Assembly (NCBI GenBank): GCA_016713985.1
Contig: JADJOD010000019.1
Coordinates: 59,865 to 123,864 of the forward strand
Direction: 5' to 3'
DNA: 64,000 nucleotides
Origin: Lewinellaceae bacterium
Lineage (GTDB): Bacteria > Bacteroidota > Bacteroidia > Chitinophagales > Saprospiraceae
The notes under the pieces are model-generated. The model worked only from the letters and a program-made list of their open reading frames with translations. It was not told where the DNA came from and searched no databases. The number at the start of each line of letters is the position of its first letter. The first letter of the stretch is position 1. Of this stretch, positions 40,332 to 50,740 are shown in pieces. The translations under genes were made by a program, and so were the position numbers.

Positions 40332-41144
40332 ATGAAAAAGTCCATTTTGTTTCTGATTGCGCTGTTTGCGGTTACTTCCATATTCAACGCCTGTAAAAAA
40401 TCCGACGACACCAAGGCCAACGACGCCGATATCGCCACGTCTGAAGACCTCGCCACAAACGAAGATTTTTCCGAAGAAATTGACTTCGCCGCAGATGTAG
40501 CCATCGAAGAGCGCGGAGGTGGCAACCCCTGCCCGGTGGTGACCCTCGCCCAACCCTGGGGTACCTGGCCCAATACGATTACGATTGATTACGGTACCGA
40601 CGGCTGCGCCGGCCCGAACGGCGATCACCTGTTGAAAGGTAAAATTATCATCCAGCAAAGCGCCGAAATGTTTACGGCGGGCGCCGTGCGCAGCAAAACG
40701 TTCGACAATTTTTTTGTAGACGACGTACAGGTGCAGGGCGCCAAATCGTGGACCAATAATGGCCAGGACGCTTCCGGAAACTGGTCGTACACCAAAATTG
40801 CAACGGATATGAAACTTTTGTATCCGGACGGCACATCCACGACCTGGAACCACACACATACCAGCACGCTGATACAAGGCGGGGCTACTCCAACTCACTG
40901 GGATAACGTCTGGAGCACAACCGGTAATACCACCGGCGTGAACCGCAACGGTGTTGCCGTTTCGTCCACGATCCTCGAACCGCTGATCAAAAAAGCGACC
41001 TGCCGCTGGATTTCTGAAGGTCTGGTGGAATTCACCCGCGGCGATAAAACCGCGACACTCGACTTCGGCAACGGCACCTGCGACCGTTTCGGTACGCTGA
41101 CTACCGCCAACGGCGACGTGTTTACTATTCTTTTGCGCAGGTAA
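40332..41144 (+). CDS. Lipoprotein, beta-rich, unknown function
   Basis: 270 residues; signal peptide MKKSILFLIALFAVTSIFNAC with lipobox FNAC and a Lys/Asp-rich tether (KKSDDTKANDADI). The mature domain repeats WG/TWP and NGDHLLKGKIIIQ, KMKLLYPDG-like strands, with conserved cysteines (NPCPVV, DGCAGP, ATCRWISEG, GTCDRF). It is an exported lipoprotein of a conserved Bacteroidota type; role unknown. TACATTTC just upstream (near 40317) resembles a -7 element. Confidence 0.7.
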   Translation: MKKSILFLIALFAVTSIFNACKKSDDTKANDADIATSEDLATNEDFSEEIDFAADVAIEERGGGNPCPVVTLAQPWGTWPNTITIDYGTDGCAGPNGDHLLKGKIIIQQSAEMFTAGAVRSKTFDNFFVDDVQVQGAKSWTNNGQDASGNWSYTKIATDMKLLYPDGTSTTWNHTHTSTLIQGGATPTHWDNVWSTTGNTTGVNRNGVAVSSTILEPLIKKATCRWISEGLVEFTRGDKTATLDFGNGTCDRFGTLTTANGDVFTILLRR

Positions 41145-41204
41145 GACGAAATGACGGGTTTTGTTTTAATGGAATTGCGTTCCAACGCACCAAAACCCCG
41201 GCCA

Positions 41205-41286
41205 AACGTGTCATGCTGAGCGAAGTGAAGCAACTGAATAACAGGTATTTACGCCGGTTCCTTCGCTACGCTCAGGATGACACGTT
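41205..41286. repeat. Palindromic intergenic repeat (MITE/REP-like)
   Basis: Arms 41205-41230 and 41261-41286 are inverted repeats matching at 23 of 26 positions; the outermost ten bases of each arm pair perfectly. Fold would give a long hairpin. It lies between a lipoprotein gene and convergent tex. CTTCGCTACGCTCAGGATGACA is a motif often found in dispersed repeats of draft Bacteroidota genomes. Confidence 0.7.
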
Positions 41287-41308
41287 GGCTTATTCACAAC
41301 CAGCCGCG

Positions 41309-43426
41309 TTACACTCCTTTCATGCTCAGCGCCACACGTTTGCGGGAATAATCGATTTCCAGTACCCGCACCATCACCTGCTGGCCGAGGGTCACCACTT
41401 CCATCGGGTTACGCACAAACTTGTCGGCCATTTGGGAGACGTGCACCAATCCGCTGTCTTTCACGCCGATATCCACAAAAGCGCCGAAGTTGGTAATATT
41501 GGTCACGATACCCGGCAACACCATGCCCGGTTGCAGGTCATCGAGGCTGTGCACGTTGGCGAATTCAAACGATTTTGCGGAGCCGCGCGGATCAAGCCCC
41601 GGTTTTTCCAGTTCTTTCAGGATGTCCTGCAAGGTTGGCAGGCCCACGTCGCCCCGGACGTATTTTTTGAGGTCGATTTTGTCGCGCAGTTGTTTGTCGC
41701 GGACGAGATCGGCCACTTTGCACCCGAGGTCGGCCGCCATTTCTTCCACGAGGGCGTAACGTTCGGGGTGAACGGCCGTGTTGTCGAGCGGGTTATTTGC
41801 TTCGCGGATGCGCAAAAAACCCGCACATTGTTCAAAAGCCTTGTCGCCGAGCCGCGGGACTTTTTTCAGGTCCGTTCGTTTTTTAAATGGGCCGTTTTCG
41901 GCGCGGTGGATCACGATGTTTTGGGCCAGCACGGGTCCGAGTCCGGAGACGTAGGTAAGCAAATGTTTGCTGGCCGTGTTGAGGTTGATGCCGACGGCGT
42001 TTACACAACTTTCCACCGTTCGGTCCAGACTGTCGCGGAGCAGGTTCTGATTGACATCGTGCTGGTACTGCCCCACCCCGATACTTTTCGGGTCGATTTT
42101 GACTAATTCGGCCAGGGGATCCATCAGCCGGCGACCGATGCTGACCGCGCCGCGTACGGTGATGTCCTGGGTGGGAAATTCTTCCCGGGCTACTTCCGAA
42201 GCGCTGTAGATTGAAGCGCCGGCTTCGTTGACCTGAAATATTTCAACCGGTCGTTCGAATTTTATTTTTTGCAAAAAATCCATTGTTTCCCGCCCGGCAG
42301 TGCCGTTGCCGACGGAAATGGCTTCGATGCCGTATTTTTCAACGAGGTGTTCTATTTCCGACTGGCTTTCAAATACCTTTCGCTGCGGTTCGTGCGGATA
42401 AATGGCCGTATTGTACAACAAATCGCCGCTGGCATCGAGGCAAATTACCTTGCAACCCGTGCGAAAACCCGGATCGATACCCATGATACGTTTTTCACCA
42501 AGCGGTGCGGACAACAGTAATTGCCGCAGATTTTCCGCGAACACCCGAATGGCTTCCAGGTCGGCTTTTTCCTTGCTGCTGTTCCGGAATTCCGTCTCGA
42601 TGGACGGTTGCAAGAGTCGTTTGTAACTGTCTTTCACGGCGATACGTACCTGGACAGCCGATTCACCGTGACCCAAAACGTACATATCCTCCATGTCCTG
42701 AACGGCGCGTTCCTCGTCCGGCGCCACCGCGACACGCAGGAAACCTTCGTCTTCTCCCCGGCGCATGGCCAGCAGGCGATGTGAAGGGCAATTTTTGAGC
42801 GGCTCGCTCCATTCAAAATAGTCGAGGTATTTTTTGCCCGCTTCTTCTTTGCCTTTTACGAGCCGCGAAGCGATGACGGCGCCTTTGTCGAAGTGACGCC
42901 GCACCTTGTCACGCGCTTTTTTGTCTTCACTCACCCACTCCGCAATGATGTCGCGCGCGCCCTGCAAGGCATCTTCCACGGTGGGAACATCGTCCGTAAT
43001 GTATTGTTTTGCAAGGGTTTCCACTTCCCGGTCCTTTTGTGCAAAGATACGTTTTGCCAGAGGTTCCAGCCCTTTTTCGATAGCCATGGAAGCCCGTGTT
43101 TTTCTCTTGGGGCGGTAGGGCAGATACAGGTCTTCAAGTTCGGTCATGGTACCGGCCGCGTCGATGGCGGCGCGGAGTTCGGGAGTTAGTTTTCCCTGTT
43201 CTTCAATGCTGATCAGGATCACTTCCCGGCGTTTGTCGAGTTCCTGCATTTTTCGCCAGGCGTCGTAGATGTCGGCGATTTGTACCTCGTCCAAAGAACC
43301 GGTGGCTTCTTTCCGGTAGCGGGCGATAAAGGGGATCGTGGCGCCGGATTCGAGCAATTCTACGGTAGCCTCTACCCGGCGAAAGGGAATATTCAGGTTT
43401 TGGGCGATTCTTGGTGCGTAACTCAT
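41309..43426 (-). CDS. tex: Tex RNA-binding transcription accessory protein
   Basis: 705 residues. Tex N-terminal region (VELLESGATIPFIARYRKEATG), helix-hairpin-helix/YqgF-like core IMGIDPGFRTGCKVICLDASG, HhH and C-terminal S1 domain (GMVLPGIVTNITNFGAFVDIGVKDSGLVHVSQM). The protein binds RNA/DNA and affects transcription in several bacteria. Complete, slightly shorter than the E. coli protein. Convergent with the lipoprotein gene at 40332. Confidence 0.96.
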   Translation of the reverse strand: MSYAPRIAQNLNIPFRRVEATVELLESGATIPFIARYRKEATGSLDEVQIADIYDAWRKMQELDKRREVILISIEEQGKLTPELRAAIDAAGTMTELEDLYLPYRPKRKTRASMAIEKGLEPLAKRIFAQKDREVETLAKQYITDDVPTVEDALQGARDIIAEWVSEDKKARDKVRRHFDKGAVIASRLVKGKEEAGKKYLDYFEWSEPLKNCPSHRLLAMRRGEDEGFLRVAVAPDEERAVQDMEDMYVLGHGESAVQVRIAVKDSYKRLLQPSIETEFRNSSKEKADLEAIRVFAENLRQLLLSAPLGEKRIMGIDPGFRTGCKVICLDASGDLLYNTAIYPHEPQRKVFESQSEIEHLVEKYGIEAISVGNGTAGRETMDFLQKIKFERPVEIFQVNEAGASIYSASEVAREEFPTQDITVRGAVSIGRRLMDPLAELVKIDPKSIGVGQYQHDVNQNLLRDSLDRTVESCVNAVGINLNTASKHLLTYVSGLGPVLAQNIVIHRAENGPFKKRTDLKKVPRLGDKAFEQCAGFLRIREANNPLDNTAVHPERYALVEEMAADLGCKVADLVRDKQLRDKIDLKKYVRGDVGLPTLQDILKELEKPGLDPRGSAKSFEFANVHSLDDLQPGMVLPGIVTNITNFGAFVDIGVKDSGLVHVSQMADKFVRNPMEVVTLGQQVMVRVLEIDYSRKRVALSMKGV

Positions 43427-43589
43427 GTACGATGTGGATTTAAAACATTCAAGTTTGGGCGGGGCAAAGTTGGTGTTTTTCGCGTGAGATAAATACCAAA
43501 GAGATGATCTTTACACCCGGAATATGATGTTTGCAAAAAGCAAATAAATCACTTTCCTTTGGGCATGATAATCGTCTTAATTCAAAACA

Positions 43590-44312
43590 ATGAGAAACAC
43601 AACCATTTCACTTTCAACTTTTTGTGCAATAATCTCCATTCTTGTTACTTCCTGTAAAACCCAACCCGATGCCTGGGCAGACTTCACCCGTTGCGCCGAA
43701 AATACTTGCGTAAAAGAAGCGCTGGCTGTGCAGGCCGCCTTTTTGAAGGATCCGAAATCCATGCTCGCCCAATTCAGCGCCGCCTACCGGAAAGGAGACG
43801 ATCACGTCATCGGCTGGCTTTATCTCCTGCGCGACAGCGTACTGACCAATCCGGCTTATGCTTCCGTGGAGGAGCGAAAAAAGATGCAAAGCGCCATCAT
43901 CGCCGCTGCCGGACCCTTCATAGGCGATCGGGAACTCGGCGAAATGGCCAAATCGGTGCTCAACGAAATCGCAACCCTCACGATCACCGCCGCCCGGGAA
44001 GCAGTGCCCGACAATGACCCGGAAGCAATAAAACTGGTTGGCACGTGGGTATCAACGGATGATACAAGGTCTGTGATCAGTCTGGAAAACGGCATATTTA
44101 CGGAAACCTATGGCGGCGAACAAATGAGCCGCTTCCCCTACCGGTATTTTGCCCAGTGCCCGCAAGATTGCAATCCCGTGGCGGAAACACCTTGCATCAA
44201 AGTAATAGGACAAGACGACGTGTGTTATGTTGTGGTCAAATCGGACGAATCAACGCTGGAGCTCTCCCCTATCGGTGGAACGGGAAATACGCTGGTATAC
44301 AGGAGGAAATAA
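43590..44312 (+). CDS. Lipoprotein, unknown function
   Basis: 240 residues beginning MRNTTISLSTFCAIISILVTSC, a lipoprotein signal with lipobox LVTSC. The mature part starts KTQPD and has a helical N-terminal region, then a lipocalin-like C-terminal segment (LVGTWVSTDDTRSVISLENG, IGGTGNTLVYRRK). Several cysteines (FTRCAENTC, QCPQDCNPVAETPC) may form disulfides. No named family recognised. Followed after 22 bases by a HEAT-like fragment. Confidence 0.65.
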   Translation: MRNTTISLSTFCAIISILVTSCKTQPDAWADFTRCAENTCVKEALAVQAAFLKDPKSMLAQFSAAYRKGDDHVIGWLYLLRDSVLTNPAYASVEERKKMQSAIIAAAGPFIGDRELGEMAKSVLNEIATLTITAAREAVPDNDPEAIKLVGTWVSTDDTRSVISLENGIFTETYGGEQMSRFPYRYFAQCPQDCNPVAETPCIKVIGQDDVCYVVVKSDESTLELSPIGGTGNTLVYRRK

Positions 44313-44334
44313 ATTTTGGTCAAAGGCAAAAAAA

Positions 44335-44688
44335 ATGAAGGAATTCCTGAACAACAAGAGCGTCAAACCCAAAGAAAAAGCGGCTACTCTGAGTGCCTGG
44401 CTGCTGGAAAACAAGATTAATCCCAACGACCTGATTGCATTTGCAGGAACCGCAAATGAAACCTTAAAGGCGACTTGCATTGAAGCCCTGGAATTTGCTA
44501 CAAAGCAGAACCCGGCTATTGCAAACGATAAGTGCTTTCAGTTCGTGGCAAATTGCCTCAGCGATAAGGCGCCGCGGATAAAATGGGAATCGGCAAAAGT
44601 GGTTGGCAACATAAGGATTACTTGTGATGATGGCACGGTTATTCCGGGGAAGAGAATCGGGTTTGCCGCCAACTGTTGTGACCAATAA
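44335..44688 (+). pseudogene. HEAT-like repeat protein, C-terminally truncated
   Basis: 117 residues from ATG 44335: MKEFLNNKSVKPKEKAATLSAWLLENK, ending abruptly after KWESAKVVGNI. The N-terminal half resembles a conserved Bacteroidota HEAT-repeat protein with a longer C-terminus (typically AHLFP… GTVVRWSAA). Here the later part, RITCDDGTVIPGKRIGF, does not resemble the family. It could be a real truncation or another sequencing error not explained by a single base. No homologue can be called confidently. Confidence 0.45.
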
Positions 44689-44724
44689 AAACGCAAGGCG
44701 GATGGGAAAACAGTCTGTTTAAAA

Positions 44725-44732
44725 TACCTTTG
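44725..44732 (+). promoter_or_regulatory. Bacteroidota -7 promoter element
   Basis: TACCTTTG lies 38 bases before the ATG of yjdM. The -33 element is not clear. Confidence 0.4.
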
Positions 44733-44770
44733 CAACTGTTTTTTTCAACACCTAAAATTGACACAAATCT

Positions 44771-45115
44771 ATGCCGGGAGTAGCCCTTTGTCCCAATTGC
44801 CAATCCGATCTCACCTATTTGAATGAAAATTTGATGACGTGTTCCCAGTGTTTTTATGAATGGGATCCCGCAGCGATGCCGGAAACGGAAGCAGATACGG
44901 TCCTGAAAGTCCTGGATTCCAACGGCAACGAATTGCAAAACGGCGATTCGGTCATCGTTATCAAAGACCTGCCCGTAAAAGGGATGCCCAGGCCCGTCAA
45001 GGCAGGCACCAAGGTCAAAAACATCCGCCTGACCGACGGCGATCACAACATTGACTGCAAAATCGAGGGTTTTGGATCGATGGGGTTAAAATCGGAGTTT
45101 GTTCGGAAGGCCTGA
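44771..45115 (+). CDS. yjdM: YjdM (PhnA-like) zinc-ribbon protein
   Basis: 114 residues. N-terminal zinc ribbon CPNCQ … CSQCFYEWD (two CxxC pairs) followed by the SH3-like YjdM C-terminal domain ending DGDHNIDCKIEGFGSMGLKSEFVRKA. The family was called PhnA for historical linkage to phosphonate use, but no phosphonoacetate hydrolase is present; its molecular role is unclear. A TACCTTTG element lies upstream. Confidence 0.9.
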   Translation: MPGVALCPNCQSDLTYLNENLMTCSQCFYEWDPAAMPETEADTVLKVLDSNGNELQNGDSVIVIKDLPVKGMPRPVKAGTKVKNIRLTDGDHNIDCKIEGFGSMGLKSEFVRKA

Positions 45116-45611
45116 AGCCCTTAAAAACAAAGGACCCGCGCATCCGCAACCGATATAACGCCTTGAAACCGGTTCACACGGCTCCGTGTTCATGTTTTCG
45201 TGCTTTTTGTCGAAGGTTTCCACGTTTTTGCGCAGGGTACCATGCAGTCGGTTGCACGCGCCAACAAGTGTGTGAAGGGTTGGCGCCGGTTGGTGCAGGA
45301 AACCCGGGTTTTTGCACAGGGTTTGCACGTGTTGGTACAAGGCGCAAAAACTACGTCGCGCGCGACAACGGCCAGTGTACACCTTACCCTTGTCTTTGTT
45401 CTTTTTACACTTCCGTCGAGATGCTGAACCAATTGCCGCTTCGAGGCATCCATTGCTGCGAAAGCAGGAACAACTTCCCCTGAACACTTTGCCTTCCGGG
45501 ATTTCCTTTGATGGACTTTGCCGTTTTTTGCAAAACCAACTCAAGTACTCGAGTTAACTATATTTGTTGCCGGTTTTGAAAGGGTACAAATTGTTAAATG
45601 CAACTGTTATC
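45116..45611. other. Intergenic region, no convincing gene
   Basis: About 495 bases between yjdM and the flavin monooxygenase. Reading frames on both strands are Cys/Arg-rich without a recognised domain. A 15-base direct repeat (GTTTTTGCGCAGGGT/GTTTTTGCACAGGGT, at 45224-45238 and 45308-45322) and short Gly/Cys-rich motifs occur. No tRNA, hairpin terminator or promoter was firmly identified. The region may hold a decayed or unusual repetitive gene. Confidence 0.45.
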
Positions 45612-46745
45612 ATGAAAAAACAACAGCAAACGGATACCCTCATTGTCGGCGCAGGCCCTGCGGGTCTGGCAATGGCCGGAAGGCTTCAGCAACTGGGCAT
45701 CCCATTTCTGCTGCTGGAAAAGGACGACCGGGTGGCGGCGTCGTGGCACCGGCACTACGAACGTTTGAACCTGCATACCGTAAAGGAACATTCCGACCTG
45801 CCGTTCGTTGAAATGCCGGCACACTATCCCGTCTATGTTTCCCGGCTGGATATGATCGCTTATTGGGAGGATTATGCCAAAAAAATGAACATATCGCCAC
45901 TTTTCGGGCAAGAGGTAGTCCGGATCAAACGGATCGGCGAAGTATGGGAAACGTTGACGGGCACCCACATTTTTCAATCCACGCGGGTTGTGGTGGCAAC
46001 CGGCTACAACCGGGCGCCCGTGGAGCCTGTGTGGGAAGGGCAGGAACAATTCCGGGGCGAGGTGTTGCACAGCAGGGATTACCGGAGCGCAGCGCCTTTT
46101 TCGGGTAAAAAGGTGCTGATCGTGGGTATCGGCAATACGGGTGCGGAGTTGGCGCTGGATCTGTACGAAAACGGAGCGCATCCGTCCATTTCGGTCCGCA
46201 GTCCGGTCAATTTCATCCGCCGGGACGTCGGCGGCAGACCGGCGCAAAGAACAGCCATTCTGCTGGGCAAATTGCCCGATTGGGCCTACGACTTTATTGC
46301 CCGGCAAGTACAACGTCTGACAATTGGCGATCTGAGCGCGTATGGGCTACAAACACCTTCCTTCTCCCCTTCCAAAGGTTTGCGGGAATTGGGCAAGGTG
46401 CCCGTAATCGACATCGGCACACTCGACCTGATCCGGCAGGACAAAGTAAATATACTGCCTGATATTCAACATTTTAACACAGACTCCGTGACGTTTAAAA
46501 CCGGGCAAACGGAAGCATTCGACGTCGTGATTGCCTGTACCGGCTACCACGCGCGGGTGGAGGATTTTGTCGAAAACGCACAAATTTTGCTCAATGAAAG
46601 GGGCTATCCCCGGCATTTGTGGTTCGACGACGAAGTCTTCCGGGGATTGTATTTCTGCGGATTTTCAGTCCCGCTGAGCGGTATTTTGCGCAATATCAAA
46701 CTGGATTCGGGGTTGATCGCGGAGCATATACGGAAGCGTGTTTAA
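45612..46745 (+). CDS. Flavin-containing monooxygenase-like protein
   Basis: About 377 residues from ATG 45612 (MKKQQQTDTLIVG). First FAD GxGxxG motif VGAGPAGLAMAGRL, FMO signature FRGEVLHSRDY (F-x-G-x3-H-x3-Y), second NADPH motif VGIGNTGAELALDLY, and C-terminal IACTGYHARVEDF. The family (YUCCA/FMO-like) oxidises nitrogen, sulfur or indole compounds; substrate unknown. Upstream start MLPVLKG is an artefactual extension. Soluble. Confidence 0.87.
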   Translation: MKKQQQTDTLIVGAGPAGLAMAGRLQQLGIPFLLLEKDDRVAASWHRHYERLNLHTVKEHSDLPFVEMPAHYPVYVSRLDMIAYWEDYAKKMNISPLFGQEVVRIKRIGEVWETLTGTHIFQSTRVVVATGYNRAPVEPVWEGQEQFRGEVLHSRDYRSAAPFSGKKVLIVGIGNTGAELALDLYENGAHPSISVRSPVNFIRRDVGGRPAQRTAILLGKLPDWAYDFIARQVQRLTIGDLSAYGLQTPSFSPSKGLRELGKVPVIDIGTLDLIRQDKVNILPDIQHFNTDSVTFKTGQTEAFDVVIACTGYHARVEDFVENAQILLNERGYPRHLWFDDEVFRGLYFCGFSVPLSGILRNIKLDSGLIAEHIRKRV

Positions 46746-46767
46746 CGTTGACAGGGGCTTTTTTTTC

Positions 46768-46849
46768 AGACAGGATTTACAGGATTAACAGGTTAAAGCC
46801 GGCTTCGCCGGCGTAACATAAAAACCTGTAAAACCTGTAAATCCTGTCT
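46768..46849. repeat. Palindromic intergenic repeat
   Basis: Arms 46768-46794 and 46823-46849 are inverted repeats matching at 25 of 27 positions; a nested GCCGGC-TTC-GCCGGC palindrome lies in the centre. The motif CAGGATTTACAGG is a frequent dispersed repeat in Saprospiraceae-type genomes. It lies between two plus-strand genes. Confidence 0.72.
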
Positions 46850-47015
46850 AAAAAGAAAACCATACGCAACAGAAAATGTAAACGTTTGGCACTTTTACGG
46901 ATTGGCCGGAATGCCGGGATAAGGAACTTGAAAAAGCCCGTAGTTTTACACACTTTTTCCAAAACGGTATTGCCTTGTTCACTACCGTAAACCTTATCAA
47001 CTTCATTTAATAACT

Positions 47016-50000
47016 ATGGTCAGACCTTACTGTTTTGCACGCGCTGCATTCCTGTTTGCGCTGTTTGTGCTGTCGTTGCCTGCCGGCGCACAACAATTTC
47101 AACCCGAAATAACAGCATACCTCCGGGAGGTAAAATCCAAATGGAGCCTGACGGAGGAAGACATTTCCAACTGGACCGTTTCGGATCAGTACACCAACCG
47201 GCAAACGGGTATTACCTACACTTATTTGCACCAGCAAATCTCCGGCATCCGGATTTACAATGCGGTGAGCCCCATGGCGATTCGCAACGGATCGGTATTG
47301 TATTTTCCAATCGTTTTTATCCCGATGCGGCGCGTTATGCCAACAGCGCCACGCCGGCGTTGTCGCCGGAAGCGGCCATACAATCCGCCGCCGGACAACT
47401 GGGTGTTGCACTTGCCGAAACACCGCGCCTGTTATCGAAAGAAGAAAACCGCCATCGGTTTACTTTTAACGATTGTGGCATTTCGGATCATCCCGTTCAG
47501 GTGGAACTCCTGTTTGTGCAGGACGAAAACACTTTTCGTTTAACCTGGAACGTCAATATTGCACTGCGCAAAAGCGCCGACTGGTGGAATGTGCGGATCG
47601 ATGCGCAGACCGGCGAATTTCTGGAAAAAAACAACTGGACCGTCAGTTGTGATCCGGGCTCCGGTTATTCCGGATATGGGTTGCAGACCACCCCGGATCA
47701 TACAAACGAAACGAAACCGGCGAACATGGCCGGGGAGCAGTACAACGTATTTGCCCTGCCTGCGGAAGCGCCCAATTTTGGCCAGCGGAGTCTGGTGACG
47801 GACCCCCATTCGGCCATTGCATCGCCGTTTGGCTGGCATGATACCGACGGTGCGGACGGTGCGGAATACACCTTTACCCGGGGCAATAACGTATATGCCT
47901 ATGAAGACCGAAACGACGCCGATCAGCCGGGATATTCGCCGGATGGCGGCACAGCGTTGCAATTTGATTTCCCGCTCGACCTCACCCAGCCTCCCGTAAT
48001 AAGTGAGGACGCCATCATTACCAACTTGTTCTACGTGAATAACATGGTGCATGATATTCTGTATGTGCACGGGTTTGATGAAGAATCCGGTAACTTCCAG
48101 GAAAACAACTACGGCAACGGCGGCGAAGAAGTAGATCCGGTGATGGCGGAAGCCCAGGATGGCGGCGGTAACAGCAACGCCAATTTTTCAACGCCGGACG
48201 ACGGCTTCAGCGGCACCATGCAAATGTATCTCTGGCCAAGCGGTACACCTGCCATATTAACGGTGCATGACCCGGCCGATATTGCGGGTAATTACAACGG
48301 TATGGGATCCACTTTGGCCCGGTTTTGCTGACGCCGATTACCTCCGAATTGGTTTTAGTCGACGACGGAACCGGGACGACCACCGATGCCTGCGATCCGA
48401 TCCAGAATGCCGCCGAGATCAATGGCAAAATCGTTGTGATCGACCGCGGCACCTGCACCTTTGTGAGCAAGGTAAATGCTGCCGAAGACGCGGGCGCTAT
48501 CGCCGTGATTGTTTGCAACAACAATGGCAGCGCTCCTTTTGCCATGACAGGCAACGGGAATATCGGTATTCCTTCCATCATGATCTCGCAGGCAGACGGC
48601 GTTATCCTCAAAGCCAAATTGAGCGCCGGCGAACCGGTGAACGTCACGATGGCCTCGGTTGGCGTGCCCAACCCTACCCGCGACGGCTCGCTCGACAACG
48701 GCATCGTGGCCCATGAATACGGCCACGGTTTGTCCAATCGCCTGACCGGCGGCCCTTCCAATTCCAATTGCCTCAACAATGCTGAACAAGGGGGCGAAGG
48801 CTGGAGCGACTGGTTGGCGCTTCTCCTTACCATCGAACCGGGTGATGCCGGCGCCGATGCCCGCCCGATTGGTACCTACGCCCTGGCGGATACCAGCAAC
48901 TCCGGCATTCGCCGCTTCCCCTACTCCACCGATATGACCATCAACCCGCAAACTTATGGCGACCTCGCCGGCAACGACGAAGTACACGCCATCGGAGAAA
49001 TCTGGAGTCAGGTTTTGTGGGATATGACCTGGGCGCTGATCGACCTGGAAGGTTTTGATCCCGACTGGTACAACGGAGCCGGTGGAAATAACTCGGCGTT
49101 AAAACTGGTGATCGAAGCGATGAAACTTCAGCCCTGCGGCCCGGGTTACCTCGATGCACGCGACGCTATTCTTGCGGCCGACGAATTGTTGTACAACAAC
49201 AAACACCGCTGTCTGATCTGGGAAGCCTTCGCCCGCAGGGGAATGGGCGCGAATGCGGTTCAGGGAAGTGCAAACGTCGTCGGAGATGAAGTGGAAGGTT
49301 TTTCGTTGCCGACTTTTTGCCAGGTTGCCATACAACCTCCGGTAGCCAATTTTATCGTGGACGTTGAAACCAACTGTTTTGGCGTATTCCGGTTCACAGA
49401 CCAATCGACGGATATTCCCCAGGAATGGTTGTGGGATTTTGGCGACGGCAGCACCAGCACCAGCATCAATCCTTCCCACACGTACTCGGTTCCCGGCGTT
49501 TATGTTGTACACCTTACCGTGAGCAATACCCTGGGCTCGGATGAATATTCCTTCGAAGTAAACTATGAAACGTTGCCCACACCCGTTGTCACCGGCCTTA
49601 CCGATATATGTGTGGGTGATTCCACAGTCCTCAACGTCGATGCCGCTTCAGGTAGTATCGTTGAATGGAGCGCTGACGGCAACGTGATTTTTACCGGAAC
49701 AAGGTTCAATTCACCCGTGCTTTCCAATGCGGCAACCTACAACGTACAACAGATTGAAGACAAACCCGTCGGGCATGTCGGTCCGCTTGATAATACGATC
49801 GGAAACGGCAATAACCACAATAGTAACTTTGAAGGCCGGGTGCTGTTTGAAGCATTTGTGCCGTTTAAATTATTGTCGGTCCTGGTATTTGCCGTAGGCG
49901 ATGGCGACCGGACGGTTCGCCTGTACGATGAATCGGGCAGTGTGTTACAGGAAGTTGTGGCGTTTGTGCCGAACGGTTCGAGCCGGATCGACCTGAACAT

Positions 50001-50736
50001 GGATATTCCCGCCGCCGGCAAATACAGCCTCGGTAATGAGGCCGAAAACCTGTACCGCAATACCAGCGGGGTCAACTATCCGTATACGCTGAATAACGTG
50101 GTGCAGATATACAATTCCAATGCGCCCAACAATTCGGAAAACCGGTACTACTATTTTTACGATTGGGAAGTGCAGGAAATCGGATGCAAAAGCGCTCCCG
50201 CAACGGTTACGGTGAACGTCTTTTCGGAAGTGTTTGTCAATTTTAACGCGTCACCCAACAACCTGGAAGTGGCCTTTACGGATATTTCCACCGGCAACCC
50301 CACCTCGTGGTCCTGGGACTTTGGCGACGGTACGCCAGCGGTTACCGGGCAAAACCCCGTGCATACCTATGATTCCGCAGGGACGTATACGGTTACACTT
50401 ACGGCGGCCAATATTTGCAACGGCGGCACCTACGAGCAATTGGTAACGGTAAAAAGTGCCAGCAGCGGCACCCATCTTCCGGGTGAAAAATTTGGCCTGA
50501 AGGTATTCCCGAATCCTGCAACCGACCTCGTTCAGGTTGAAATATACCGCAGCGCCGGCGATCCGGTTACCCTTTACCTGACGGATGCAATCGGGCGTTC
50601 TGTTCTGACCGACAGCCCGGAACAAACCACAAACGGGTTTGCGCTGCGGACTGCCGCACTGGCGCCGGGTGTTTATTATCTGCGGGTCAGTGCCGAAGAA
50701 GGCGCCGCAGTGCGGAAACTGACGATTATCAGGTAG
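47016..50736 (+). CDS. Secreted M36 fungalysin-type metalloprotease with PKD and T9SS sorting domains (frameshifted)
   Basis: About 1,240 residues. Signal peptide MVRPYCFARAAFLFALFVLSLPAGAQ; a propeptide-like FTP region; M36 catalytic domain with zinc motif HEYGHGLSNR, downstream Glu EQGGEGWSDWLAL and a PA-type insert (VVIDRGTCTFVSKVNAAEDAGA). Two PKD domains follow (WDFGDGSTSTSINPSHTYS, WDFGDGTPAVTGQNPVHTY), then a type A T9SS sorting domain (VFPNPATDLVQVEIY, ending AVRKLTIIR). Frameshifts near 47305 and 48315 each need one base (missing T, missing G). The product is exported and surface-bound, and degrades extracellular protein. Confidence 0.88.
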
Positions 50737-50740
50737 GTTA

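Noticed and set aside
41213..42106. 297-residue plus-strand reading frame over tex
   Set aside because: It lies entirely inside tex on the opposite strand, lacks any domain, and is rich in residues typical of antisense codon shadows.
45086..45544. 152-residue minus-strand Cys/Arg-rich reading frame
   Set aside because: No domain, overlaps yjdM at its end and probably reflects composition; kept only as an unexplained gap.
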